From positions 744,001-808,000 of the forward strand of contig NZ_BEWC01000001.1 of NCBI RefSeq assembly GCF_003112575.1: a stretch of DNA of 64,000 nt, read 5' to 3'. Position 1 is the first letter of the stretch, and each line of letters starts with the position of its first letter. Shown here one piece after another: positions 29,230 to 38,095 of this stretch. The notes beneath the pieces are model-generated. The model saw only the letters and a list, made by a program, of their open reading frames with translations, was not told the DNA's origin and did no database searches. Made by a program: the position numbers and the translations under genes. The stretch comes from Streptomyces ardesiacus (GTDB taxonomy: Bacteria > Actinomycetota > Actinomycetes > Streptomycetales > Streptomycetaceae).

Positions 29230-30282
29230 TCAGAGAGGCCGGACCGGCCCCGTGCTGTCGCGCTCGATCAGCCGCGGCACCGGCACCCGCACCGTCCGGG
29301 CGGGACCGCCGTCGAGCAGGGCGGTCAGCTCCGTGGCCGCCGTACGGCCGAACTCCACGCTGTCCCGGGACAGGGCGGACAGCCACGGCTTGACCATGCG
29401 GCACAGCGCCGAGTCCTCCCAGGCCACCACGGACACGTCCGCCGGCACCGAGAAGCCGAGTCCGGACGCGGCGGCGACCCCGGCGACGGCCATCACGTCG
29501 TTGTCGTAGACCAGGGCCGTCGGGGGAGCGGGCGCCTCCAGGACCCGGCGGGTGACGGCCGCGCCCTCCGCGTCGGAGTAGTCGGTGGTCACCGACTCGA
29601 CCTCGCCGAGGCCGCGCCGCCCGGCCTCGGCGCGCAGGGCGCGGATCCGGCGCTCGGTGTGGGCGAGGTCCGGCAGTCCGGCGATGTGCACGATCCGCCG
29701 GTGCCCGAGTGCGTGCAGCGCGTCCACCAGCGCGGCCATCGCGCCCGCGTCGTCCGCCCACACCGTCGACAGTCCCGGATGGCGCTCGTCCGGCGCCCCG
29801 CCGATCACGACGGCGGGCAGACCGAGTTCGTCGAGCAGGTCCGGGCGGGGATCGTCGGTGCGCGGGTCCACGACGAGGACCCCGTCCACCCGGTGCTCGG
29901 CCCACCAGCGCCGGTAGACGGCGCACTCGTCCTCGACGTCCGGCGCCACCTGGAAGAGCAGCCCCAGGTGCCGCCGGGCCAGCACCTCCTGGATGCCCGA
30001 GACCAGTTGCAGGAAGAAGGAGTCGACGCCGAGGGTGTGCGCGGGCCGCGCCAGCACGAAGCCGACCGTCGCCGCGCCCTCCCCGGACAGGGCGCGCGCC
30101 GCCGTGCTGGGCCGCCAGCCGAGCTGTTCGGCCACCCGGCGCACCCGGTCCCGGGTGATCTCGGAGACCCCCGGCCGGTCGTTCAGCGCGAAGGACACCG
30201 CGCTCTCGGAGACCCCGGCCCGCCGTGCGATGTCCTTCATCGTCGGCCGGCGCGCGGCGGGCCGCTTGGCCGCCATGCGCAC
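29230..30282 (-). CDS. LacI-family transcriptional repressor of the mannosidase locus
   Basis: A 350-residue LacI/GalR repressor. The N-terminal HTH and hinge read TMKDIARRAGVSESAVSFAL...RRVAEQLGWRPSTAARALSG, and the periplasmic-binding-like effector domain contains GFVLARPAHTLGVDSFFLQL and VVDPRTDDPRPDLLDELGLP. It is divergent from the sugar ABC operon. Operator-like sequences with the LacI central CG lie in between, indicating control of both directions, with inactivation by an imported sugar or breakdown product. Confidence 0.95.
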   Translation of the reverse strand: MRMAAKRPAARRPTMKDIARRAGVSESAVSFALNDRPGVSEITRDRVRRVAEQLGWRPSTAARALSGEGAATVGFVLARPAHTLGVDSFFLQLVSGIQEVLARRHLGLLFQVAPDVEDECAVYRRWWAEHRVDGVLVVDPRTDDPRPDLLDELGLPAVVIGGAPDERHPGLSTVWADDAGAMAALVDALHALGHRRIVHIAGLPDLAHTERRIRALRAEAGRRGLGEVESVTTDYSDAEGAAVTRRVLEAPAPPTALVYDNDVMAVAGVAAASGLGFSVPADVSVVAWEDSALCRMVKPWLSALSRDSVEFGRTAATELTALLDGGPARTVRVPVPRLIERDSTGPVRPL

Positions 30283-30302
30283 TCCTCACTTCGATGCGTG
30301 CG

Positions 30303-30340
30303 CTAAAGCGCTTGAGTGGAAAGATCCTAAAGCGCATTAG
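30303..30340. promoter_or_regulatory. Pair of LacI-type operators in the divergent promoter
   Basis: CTAAAGCGCTTGAG (30303-30316) and CTAAAGCGCATTAG (30327-30340) are near-palindromes with a shared CTAAAGCGC core, 24 bp apart. The AGCGCT centre is typical of LacI-family operators. They sit 20-58 bp from the repressor start. Confidence 0.7.
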
Positions 30341-30381
30341 TGGTGACTGGCAAGTGACGCTTCATAGGGGTCTTGACCTGC

Positions 30382-30407
30382 ACTAATGCTGCACGCAGGA
30401 CATTAGT
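30382..30407. promoter_or_regulatory. Third operator-like inverted repeat near the binding-protein promoter
   Basis: ACTAATG (30382-30388) and CATTAGT (30401-30407) are exact inverse complements spaced 12 bp. They share the CTAATG/CATTAG half-sites of the upstream operators. TTGACC at 30373-30378 may be a -35 element of the transporter operon. Confidence 0.45.
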
Positions 30408-30494
30408 TGAGGGGAATCCATTGACTTTCCGGGGAATCGCCGGGCATGGTCGCTGGCATCCCACCGCCGACGCCCTTCAGGGAGACGTGCCACC

Positions 30495-31787
30495 GTGCCC
30501 ACCTCGCGCAGAACCTTCGCCGCCGCAGCCGTCGCCGCCCTCGTCCTGCCCCTCAGCGCCTGCGGGTCCGGAGGTGACGGCGGGGGCTCGGCCGACGCCT
30601 CGGGCAAGGTCGAGGGCGACATCACCTTCCAGACCTGGAACCTGCGGGCCAACTTCAAGGACTACTTCGAGGGCCTGATCGCCGACTTCGAGAAGAAGTA
30701 CCCCGGTACCCACGTCAAGTGGGTCGACCAGCCCGGCGAGGGCTACGCCGACAAGATCAGCGCCGACGCCGCCGGCGGCACTCTGCCCGACGTCGTCAAC
30801 GTCTCCCCGGACCTCGTCGCGCCGCTCGCCAAGGCGGGCCTCGCCCTGGACCTGGACAAGGCGGCCGGCCAGTACGAGAAGGAGTACCTGGAGGGCGCCT
30901 GGGCCAGTCACCGGATACCGGGCACGGACGGCACGTACGCCTTCCCCTGGTACCTCAACACCGGCCCCCTGTTCTACAACAAGTCCCTCTTCGAGAAGGC
31001 CGGACTCGACCCCGAGCAGCCGCCGAAGACGTACGACGAGGTCTTCGACGCCGCCCTGAAGATCGCCGACAAGACCGGCGGCGAGGTCGCCACCCTCGCC
31101 AACGTGCCCACCATCGAGGACTTCGGCCGCTACGGCGTACCGCTCATGAACAAGGAGGGCACCGCCTTCGCGTTCAACGACGCCAAGGGCGTGGCACTCC
31201 TCACCCGCTACAAGGAGCTGTACGACGCCAAGGCCCTCGACCCGCAGGCGCTGACCGCCACCCCGGAGTCCTCCGGGAAGAAGTTCCTCACCGGCGCCGT
31301 CGCCATGAACCCGGGCAGCGCGCTCGACCTCGCCAACTTCAAGAAGCAGGCGCCGAGTCTGTACAAGAACATCGGCATCACCGACCAGATCACCAGCACC
31401 GGCCACGTCAACATGTACGTGATGGGCCTGATGGTGAACGCGCAGAGCGGGCGCAAGCCGGCCGCGGTCGCCTTCGCGCACTACGTCACCGACGCGGCGC
31501 ACCAGATGTCGTTCGCCCAGCAGGTCGCCATCTTCCCGAGCACCGCCGGCTCGCTGGACGACCCGTACTTCACCAAGGAGGACGGCACCGACGAGACCCG
31601 CGTGCGCGTCGCCGCCGCCAAGTCCCTCAAGGACGCCGTCAACTACACGCCCGTGCTCTTCAGCGAGCAGATGAAGACCGAGCTGCGCAACGAGGTCGCC
31701 AAGGCGCTCCAGGGCAAGCAGAGCCCCGAGGAAGCCCTCGACAACGCTGTCAAGGCGTGCGACCGGCTCCTCCAGCAGCAGGGCTGA
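30495..31787 (+). CDS. ABC transporter sugar-binding lipoprotein
   Basis: A 430-residue extracellular solute-binding protein of family 1 (oligosaccharide type). The twin-Arg-containing signal MPTSRRTFAAAAVAALVLPL is followed by lipobox LSAC and a Gly/Ser linker, so it is a lipid-anchored cell-surface protein. VKWVDQPGEGYADKISADAA, GTYAFPWYLNTGPLFYNKSL and GAVAMNPGSALDLANF are typical of sugar binders. GTG 30495. First gene of an operon with two permeases and two glycosidases. No ATPase is in the operon, so it probably shares the general MsiK ATPase. Confidence 0.93.
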   Translation: MPTSRRTFAAAAVAALVLPLSACGSGGDGGGSADASGKVEGDITFQTWNLRANFKDYFEGLIADFEKKYPGTHVKWVDQPGEGYADKISADAAGGTLPDVVNVSPDLVAPLAKAGLALDLDKAAGQYEKEYLEGAWASHRIPGTDGTYAFPWYLNTGPLFYNKSLFEKAGLDPEQPPKTYDEVFDAALKIADKTGGEVATLANVPTIEDFGRYGVPLMNKEGTAFAFNDAKGVALLTRYKELYDAKALDPQALTATPESSGKKFLTGAVAMNPGSALDLANFKKQAPSLYKNIGITDQITSTGHVNMYVMGLMVNAQSGRKPAAVAFAHYVTDAAHQMSFAQQVAIFPSTAGSLDDPYFTKEDGTDETRVRVAAAKSLKDAVNYTPVLFSEQMKTELRNEVAKALQGKQSPEEALDNAVKACDRLLQQQG

Positions 31788-31793
31788 GGCGTC

Positions 31794-32726
31794 ATGGCGA
31801 GTCCCACCCTCACCACCGGCACCCCGGGCCCCGGCAAGAACCGCGGCGCCCGGCGGGTGCGGCGCCAACTGCCCGCCAGTCCATGGCTGTTCGCCGCCCC
31901 CGGGCTGCTGATCACCGGCGCGTTCATCCTGTACCCGTTCGTCTCCACGCTGGTCAACTCCTTCACCGACCGCCGCACGCTGGTGCCCGGCGAGTTCGTG
32001 GGCCTCGCCAACTTCCGCGAACTGCTCCACGACGACATGTTCTGGATCGGCCTGCGCAACAGCTCCCTGTACGTCCTCGGCGTCGTCCCCGCGCTGGTCC
32101 TGCTGCCGCTGCTGCTCGCCCTGCTGGTGCAGAAGAACATCCCCGGCATCACCTTCTTCCGCTCCGCCTTCTACACCCCGGTCGTCGCCTCGATCGTCGT
32201 CGTCGGGCTGATCTGGGTCTGGCTCCTGGACGAACGCGGGCTGGTCAACTCCCTGCTGGAGATGCTCGGCGCCAGTCCGGTCGGGTTCCTCAGCGACCAG
32301 TGGCTGATCCTGCTCAGCGCGATGGGCGTCACGGTCTGGAAGGGCCTCGGCTACTACATGATCATCTACCTGGCGGCGCTCGCCAACGTGCCCCGCGAGC
32401 TGCACGAGGCCGCCGCCGTGGACGGTGCGGGAGCGGTCCGCCGCTTCCTCACCGTCACGGTGCCCGCCGTCCGCTCCACGATGGTGCTGGTCGCGGCCCT
32501 CTCCTCGGTCGCCGCCTTCAAGGTCTTCTCCGAGGTGTACCTGATGGCGGGCCCCAGCGGCGGACCGGCCGGCGAGGACACCACCCTCGTGATGCTGGTC
32601 CAGCGCACCGGCACCGGCCTCACCGGCCGGGTCGGCTACGCCTCCGCCCTCTCCGTCGTCGTCTTCGTCGTCACCGTCGTCCTGATGCTGCTCGTCCTGC
32701 GCGCCGACCGGAAGGAGGAGGCGTGA
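31794..32726 (+). CDS. Sugar ABC transporter permease (MalF-type)
   Basis: A 310-residue inner-membrane permease with six helices, beginning after a basic N terminus (SPWLFAAPGLLITGAFILYP). The EAA motif, which contacts the ATPase, is in ELHEAAAVDGAGAVRRFLTV. It follows the binding protein by 6 nt, and its stop overlaps the GTG of the next permease (GTGA). Confidence 0.95.
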   Translation: MASPTLTTGTPGPGKNRGARRVRRQLPASPWLFAAPGLLITGAFILYPFVSTLVNSFTDRRTLVPGEFVGLANFRELLHDDMFWIGLRNSSLYVLGVVPALVLLPLLLALLVQKNIPGITFFRSAFYTPVVASIVVVGLIWVWLLDERGLVNSLLEMLGASPVGFLSDQWLILLSAMGVTVWKGLGYYMIIYLAALANVPRELHEAAAVDGAGAVRRFLTVTVPAVRSTMVLVAALSSVAAFKVFSEVYLMAGPSGGPAGEDTTLVMLVQRTGTGLTGRVGYASALSVVVFVVTVVLMLLVLRADRKEEA

Positions 32727-33643
32727 GCCTCGCCGAGAAAACCCGGCCCGCCGGGAAGGCCCGCGCCACCGGCCGCGAACGCAAGCGCGAACCCCGGATC
32801 ACCGACGAGCACGGGCGCCGCGTGCGCGGCTGGGAACTCGCCCTGCGCTACCTGCTGCTGCTCGGCGTCCTCGCCCTGACCATCGGTCCGTTCCTGTGGC
32901 AGCTCTCGACCTCGCTCAAGGGCCCCACCGAGGACATCTTCAGCTCCCCGCCGAAGTTCCTGCCCTCCGATCCCACCCTGCACAACTACGAACGGGTCGC
33001 CGACACCATCCCGGTCTGGGACTACGCCCTGAACTCGCTGAAGGTCGCCGCCGCCAACGTCGTCACCAACTGCGTCGGCGCCGCCCTCGCCGGGTACGCG
33101 CTGGCCCGGCTGCGCTACCGCGGCCGGCGCGTCGCCACCCTCGTGTTCATCCTGGCCATGCTCGTGCCGGTGGAGGGCATCATCATCGCCCAGTTCACCA
33201 CCATGCGGGAACTGGGCCTCAACAACACCCTGGTCGGTGTGGTGCTGCCGGGCTGCGTGAGCGCCCTGAACGTGCTGCTGATGCGCAACGCCTTCCTCAA
33301 CCTCCCCTACGAGATCGAGGAGGCCGCCTTCGTCGACGGCGCCAACGTCTGGCAGCGGTTCTTCCGGATCGCGCTGCCCGCCGTGAAGGGCACCCTCGCC
33401 GTCGTCGCGATCTTCGCCTTCATGGGAGCCTGGGACGACTTCCTGTGGCCCCTGATCGTGCTGAGCGACCCCTCAAAGTTCACCCTCACCATCGGCCTGA
33501 ACTACCTGCACGGCACCTTCGCCAACGACGAACGCCTCGTCGCCGCGGGCACGATCATCGCCGTGGCGCCGCTCATCGTCCTCTTCGCCTGCCTCCAGCG
33601 GTACTTCTTCCGCGGGGTCGGCGAGGGCGCCGTCAAGGGCTGA
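32723..33643 (+). CDS. Sugar ABC transporter permease (MalG-type)
   Basis: A 306-residue permease with six helices (LALRYLLLLGVLALTIGPFL...LQRYFFRGVGEGAVKG). The EAA loop is EIEEAAFVDGANVWQRFFRI. The C-terminal FFRGVGEGAVKG is typical of MalG-type subunits. GTG 32723 overlaps the upstream stop, with GGAGGAGG just before it. It forms the transmembrane channel with the preceding subunit. Confidence 0.95.
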   Translation: MSLAEKTRPAGKARATGRERKREPRITDEHGRRVRGWELALRYLLLLGVLALTIGPFLWQLSTSLKGPTEDIFSSPPKFLPSDPTLHNYERVADTIPVWDYALNSLKVAAANVVTNCVGAALAGYALARLRYRGRRVATLVFILAMLVPVEGIIIAQFTTMRELGLNNTLVGVVLPGCVSALNVLLMRNAFLNLPYEIEEAAFVDGANVWQRFFRIALPAVKGTLAVVAIFAFMGAWDDFLWPLIVLSDPSKFTLTIGLNYLHGTFANDERLVAAGTIIAVAPLIVLFACLQRYFFRGVGEGAVKG

Positions 33644-33675
33644 ACCACCCGCTTCCCCCGTCACAAGGACACCGC

Positions 33676-34968
33676 ATGCCTTCTGCCGTGCGCTTCGGCG
33701 TCAACTACACCCCGACCGAAGGGTGGTTCCACCACTGGCTCGACTTCGACATCGACTCCGTCCGCGCCGACCTGGACTCCCTCGCGGCCCTGGACGTGGA
33801 CCACGTCCGCGTCTTCCCGCTGTGGCCCTACTTCCAGCCCAACCGCTCCCTGATCCGCGAACGCGCGGTCGAGCAGCTGGTGGCGCTGGTCGACGCGGCC
33901 GGCGAACGCGGCCTCGACGTCAACGTGGACGGCCTCCAGGGCCACCTGAGCAGCTTCGACTTCGTCCCGGCCTGGACCCGCACCTGGCACCGCCGCAACC
34001 TCTTCACCGACCCCGACGTCGTCGAGGGCCAGGCCGCCTACCTGCGCACCCTCGCCGCCGCCCTGGCCGGCCGGGCCAACTTCCTCGGCATGACCCTCGG
34101 CAACGAGGTCAACCAGTTCTCCGCGGGACCCCACCCCGACCCGGACCGCGCCACCAGCGACCAGATCGACGCCTGGCTGGAGCGGATGCTGGCCGCCTGC
34201 GAGGAGGGCGCCCCGGGCCGGATGCACCTGCACGCCGAGTACGACGCCACCTGGTACCAGGACGACCAGCCCTTCACCCCGGCCCAGGCCGCCCGGCGGG
34301 GCGCCGTCACGGCCGTGCACTCCTGGGTCTTCAACGGCACCGCCCAGCGGCACGGCCGCACCTCTGTGCCGGGCGAGCACCACGCCGCCTACCTGGTCGA
34401 GCTGAGCAAGGCCTGGGCCGACGACCCGCACCGCCCCGTCTGGCTCCAGGAGGTCGGCGCCCCCGCCCCGCTCGTGCCCGCCGAGCACGCCGCCGCCTTC
34501 ACCGAGGCGACCGTCGAGAACGCCCTGGACTGCCCGGACCTGTGGGGCGTCACCTGGTGGTGCTCCCACGACGTCTCCCGGACACTGGCCGACTTCCCCG
34601 AGCTGGAGTACGGGCTCGGCCTCCTCACCAACGACCGCCGGCCGAAGGACACGGCCCGGGTCCTGGCCCGCGCCGCACGCGCCGCCCGCGAAGGGGCCCG
34701 TTCCGCCCCCGCCCCGCGCACCACCGCGCTCGTCGTTCCGGCCGATCCGGCGGCGCGCTCGGCCTGCGCCCCCGGCGGTGCCGTCTTCGACGCCTTCTTC
34801 CGGCTGGTCGCCGACGGCGCCCGCCCCACCACCGTCCTCGACACGCGCGCCGCCGACACCGGACACCTCGCCGCGCGCGGCATCACGGAGGTCGTCACCC
34901 CCGACGCCGTGCGCGACGCCCCCGGCCCGCACGGTTCGGACCCCGCCCGGCGGGGGAGCAGTACCTGA
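33676..34968 (+). CDS. GH5-type (GH5_18-like) glycoside hydrolase, candidate beta-mannosidase
   Basis: A 430-residue cytoplasmic TIM-barrel glycosidase without signal peptide. It reads VRFGVNYTPTEGWFHHWLDF, VDHVRVFPLWPYFQPNRSLI and GLQGHLSSFDFVPAW. The acid/base Glu is in MTLGNEVNQF and the nucleophile Glu in WLQEVGAP. The pattern fits what I remember of GH5_18 proteins, some of which cleave Man-beta-1,4-GlcNAc from N-glycan cores in bifidobacteria. The last about 90 residues are an added alpha/beta segment. Product specificity is inferred from the family and from the GH38 neighbour. Confidence 0.85.
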   Translation: MPSAVRFGVNYTPTEGWFHHWLDFDIDSVRADLDSLAALDVDHVRVFPLWPYFQPNRSLIRERAVEQLVALVDAAGERGLDVNVDGLQGHLSSFDFVPAWTRTWHRRNLFTDPDVVEGQAAYLRTLAAALAGRANFLGMTLGNEVNQFSAGPHPDPDRATSDQIDAWLERMLAACEEGAPGRMHLHAEYDATWYQDDQPFTPAQAARRGAVTAVHSWVFNGTAQRHGRTSVPGEHHAAYLVELSKAWADDPHRPVWLQEVGAPAPLVPAEHAAAFTEATVENALDCPDLWGVTWWCSHDVSRTLADFPELEYGLGLLTNDRRPKDTARVLARAARAAREGARSAPAPRTTALVVPADPAARSACAPGGAVFDAFFRLVADGARPTTVLDTRAADTGHLAARGITEVVTPDAVRDAPGPHGSDPARRGSST

Positions 34969-35030
34969 CGTCCGCCCCCTCCTCGTGACCCACCCCGGCA
35001 ACCACCCGCCCCCGACCCCGGAGCACCCGC

Positions 35031-38000
35031 ATGCATGACGACCGCGACCTGGTCGAAGCCCGCCTCAAGCGCGTCCTCGACGAGCGCGTCCGCCCCGCCC
35101 TCTACCCCGAGTCCGTCCCGCTGGACGTCGCGGTCTGGAACGCGCCCGGCGAGCCCGTCCCCGTCGAGGAGGGACTCGCGGCCCACCCCGAGCCCATCGA
35201 GACCGGCGCCCGCTGGGGCGCGCCCTGGGGCACCAGCTGGTTCCGCGTCACCGGGACCGTGCCGAAGGAATGGGCCGGGAAGACCGTCGAGGCGATCCTC
35301 GACCTCGGCTTCGACGAGAACATGCCCGGCTTCCAGTGCGAGGGCCTGGTCTACCGCCCCGACGGCACTCCCGTGAAGGGCCTCAACCCGCGCAACCAGT
35401 GGGTGCGGATCGCCGCTCCCGCCGAGGGCGGCGAGGAGGTGCGCCTGCACATCGAGGCCGCCTCCAACCCCGTCATCCTCGACTACCACCCCTTCGTGCC
35501 CACCCGCCTCGGCGACAAGGACACCGCGGGCAGCGAACCGCAGTACACCCTGGCCCGCATGGACCTCGCCGTGCTCGACGAGACGGTGTGGAACCTCGTG
35601 CTCGACCTGGAGGTGCTCGGCGAGCTGATGGCCGAGCTGCCCGTGGAGTCGCCGCGCCGCTGGGAGATCCTGCGCGCGGTCGACCGGGCGCTGGACGCCA
35701 TCGACCTCCAGGACGTCAACGGCACGGCGGAGGAGGCCCGTTCCCGCCTCACCGACGTGCTGTCCGCCCCCGCCGTCCCCTCCGCGCACCGCATCAGCGC
35801 CGTCGGGCACGCGCACATCGACTCGGCCTGGCTGTGGCCGCTGCGCGAGACCGTGCGCAAGGTGGCCCGCACCACCTCCAACATGACCGCCCTCCTGGAG
35901 GACGAGCCGGACTTCGTCTTCGCCATGTCCCAGGCCCAGCAGTGGGCGTGGGTGCGCGACCACCGGCCCGAGGTGTGGGCGCGGGTCAAGAAGGCCGTGG
36001 CCGAGGGGCGGTTCGTGCCGGCCGGCGGCATGTGGGTCGAGTCGGACACCAACATGCCCGGCTCCGAGGCGATGGCCCGCCAGTTCGTCCACGGCAAGCG
36101 GTTCTTCCTCGACGAGTTCGGAGTCGAGAACGACGAGGCGTGGCTGCCCGACACCTTCGGCTTCGCCGCCGGGCTGCCGCAGATCATCAAGGCCGCCGGC
36201 GCCAAGTACCTGCTGACGCAGAAGATCTCCTGGTCCCAGACGAACACGTTCCCGCACCACACCTTCCGCTGGGAGGGCATCGACGGCACCCGGATCTTCA
36301 CCCACTTCCCGCCCGTCGACACCTACAACTGCTCGATGAAGGGCAGCGAGATCGCCCACGCGGCGAAGAACTTCAAGGACAAGGGCGTCGCCCGGCACTC
36401 CCTGGCCCCCACCGGCTGGGGCGACGGAGGCGGCGGCACCACCCGCGAGATGGTCGCCAAGGCCGCCCGGCTGCGGGACCTCGAAGGCTCGGCCACCGTC
36501 GAGTGGGAGACGCCGCACGCCTTCTTCGAGAAGGCCGAGGCCGAGAATCCCGAGCCGCCCGTCTGGGTCGGCGAGCTCTACCTCGAACTCCACCGCGCGA
36601 CCCTCACCAGCCAGGCCAAGACCAAGCAGGGCAACCGCCGCAGCGAGCACCTGCTGCGCGAGGCCGAGCTGTGGGCGGCGACGGCCGCCGTACGGGCCGG
36701 GTTCCCCTATCCGTACGACGACCTGGACCGCATCTGGAAGACGGTCCTGCTGCACCAGTTCCACGACATCCTGCCGGGCTCCTCCATCGCCTGGGTGCAC
36801 CGCGAGGCCCGCGCCACCTACGACCGCGTCGCCGCCGAGCTGGACGCGATCATCGACGCCGCCCAGCGCGCCCTGGCCGGTGAGGGCGACACCCCGCTGG
36901 TCTTCAACTCCGCCCCGCACGCACGGGCCGGGATCCCGGCCGGCGCCGCCGCGTCCCCCGCCGCCGAGGGCCGCACCGGTCTGACCCCTCGCCCCGGCGG
37001 CGGTCACGTCCTCGACAACGGCCTGCTGCGCGTCGAGATCGACGGGCGCGGCCTGGTGGTCTCGGCCTACGACATCGCCGCCGAGCGCGAGACCGTCGCG
37101 CCGGGCGGGGCCGCCAACCTGCTCCAGCTCCACCCCGACTTCCCGAACATGTGGGACGCCTGGGACGTGGACGCGTTCTACCGCCACACGGTCACCGACC
37201 TCACCGACGCCGACGAGGTCGTCCCCGGCGACGACGGCGCCTCGGTGCGCGTCGTCCGCTCCTTCGGCTCCTCCCGCGTCACCCAGGTCCTCACGCTGGC
37301 CCCGGGGGAGCGGCGGCTGGAGGTGGACACCGAGGTCGACTGGCACGAGACGGAGAAGTTCCTCAAGCTCGCCTTCCCGCTCGACGTGCACGCCGAACGG
37401 TACGCGTCGGAGACCCAGTTCGGGCACTTCCACCGGCCCACCCACACCAACACCAGCTGGGAGGCGGCCAAGTTCGAGGCCTGCAACCACCGGTTCGTGC
37501 ACCTGGAGGAGCCCGGCTGGGGCGTCGCGCTCGTCAACGACTCGACCTACGGCCACGACGTCACCCGCACCGTCCGCACCGACGGCGACCGCGGTACGAC
37601 CACCACCGTGCGGGTCTCCCTGCTGCGCGCCCCGCGCTTCCCCGACCCCGAGACCGACCAGGGCGTGCACCGGTTCCGGCACGCGCTGGTGCCCGGCGCG
37701 GGCATCGGCGACGCCGTGCGCGAGGGCTGGCGGATCAACCTGCCGGAGCGGCACCGCACGGGCGGCGCCGCAAAGGTCGCGCCGCTCGTCACGGTCGACC
37801 GGGACGCGGTCGTCGTCACCGCCGTCAAGCTCGCCGACGACGGCAGCGGCGACGTCGTGGTCCGCTTCCACGAGGCCCACGGCGGCCGGGCCCGCGCCAC
37901 GCTCACCACGGGGTTCGCGGCCACCGGCGTACAGGTGACCGACCTGCTGGAGCGCCCGCTGGCGGACGCGGAGGCCCCCGGGCTGGACGGCGACCGGATC

Positions 38001-38054
38001 ACCGTACGGCTGCGGCCGTTCCAGCTGATGACGCTGCGGCTGAAGCGCGCCTAG
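35031..38054 (+). CDS. Alpha-mannosidase, glycoside hydrolase family 38
   Basis: A 1007-residue cytoplasmic GH38 enzyme that releases alpha-linked mannose. After a beta-rich N-terminal domain comes the catalytic alpha/beta domain with the metal-binding GHAHIDSAWLWP (His262, Asp264). The nucleophile Asp is in WLPDTFGFAAGLPQI (about 374). The middle three-helix bundle and C-terminal beta domains (ETQFGHFHRPTHTNTSWEAA) complete the family architecture. Length is normal for bacterial GH38. It is the last gene of the operon and pairs with the GH5 enzyme to dismantle imported mannosides. Confidence 0.96.
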   Translation: MHDDRDLVEARLKRVLDERVRPALYPESVPLDVAVWNAPGEPVPVEEGLAAHPEPIETGARWGAPWGTSWFRVTGTVPKEWAGKTVEAILDLGFDENMPGFQCEGLVYRPDGTPVKGLNPRNQWVRIAAPAEGGEEVRLHIEAASNPVILDYHPFVPTRLGDKDTAGSEPQYTLARMDLAVLDETVWNLVLDLEVLGELMAELPVESPRRWEILRAVDRALDAIDLQDVNGTAEEARSRLTDVLSAPAVPSAHRISAVGHAHIDSAWLWPLRETVRKVARTTSNMTALLEDEPDFVFAMSQAQQWAWVRDHRPEVWARVKKAVAEGRFVPAGGMWVESDTNMPGSEAMARQFVHGKRFFLDEFGVENDEAWLPDTFGFAAGLPQIIKAAGAKYLLTQKISWSQTNTFPHHTFRWEGIDGTRIFTHFPPVDTYNCSMKGSEIAHAAKNFKDKGVARHSLAPTGWGDGGGGTTREMVAKAARLRDLEGSATVEWETPHAFFEKAEAENPEPPVWVGELYLELHRATLTSQAKTKQGNRRSEHLLREAELWAATAAVRAGFPYPYDDLDRIWKTVLLHQFHDILPGSSIAWVHREARATYDRVAAELDAIIDAAQRALAGEGDTPLVFNSAPHARAGIPAGAAASPAAEGRTGLTPRPGGGHVLDNGLLRVEIDGRGLVVSAYDIAAERETVAPGGAANLLQLHPDFPNMWDAWDVDAFYRHTVTDLTDADEVVPGDDGASVRVVRSFGSSRVTQVLTLAPGERRLEVDTEVDWHETEKFLKLAFPLDVHAERYASETQFGHFHRPTHTNTSWEAAKFEACNHRFVHLEEPGWGVALVNDSTYGHDVTRTVRTDGDRGTTTTVRVSLLRAPRFPDPETDQGVHRFRHALVPGAGIGDAVREGWRINLPERHRTGGAAKVAPLVTVDRDAVVVTAVKLADDGSGDVVVRFHEAHGGRARATLTTGFAATGVQVTDLLERPLADAEAPGLDGDRITVRLRPFQLMTLRLKRA

Positions 38055-38066
38055 CGCCTCGGCCCG

Positions 38067-38095
38067 CCCGGCTCACCCGGAAGCGGTGAGCCGGG
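38067..38095. terminator. Bidirectional terminator between GH38 and the lipase maturation factor gene
   Basis: CCCGGCTCACC (38067-38077) and GGTGAGCCGGG (38085-38095) form a perfect 11-bp stem with a 7-nt loop. The structure contains the stop codon of the convergent minus-strand gene. Confidence 0.75.

Noticed and set aside
34389..37880. 1163-codon minus-strand ORF across the GH38 gene
   Set aside because: A long antisense shadow typical of high-GC genes; the plus-strand GH38 has all family motifs and the antisense protein shows no recognisable domain.
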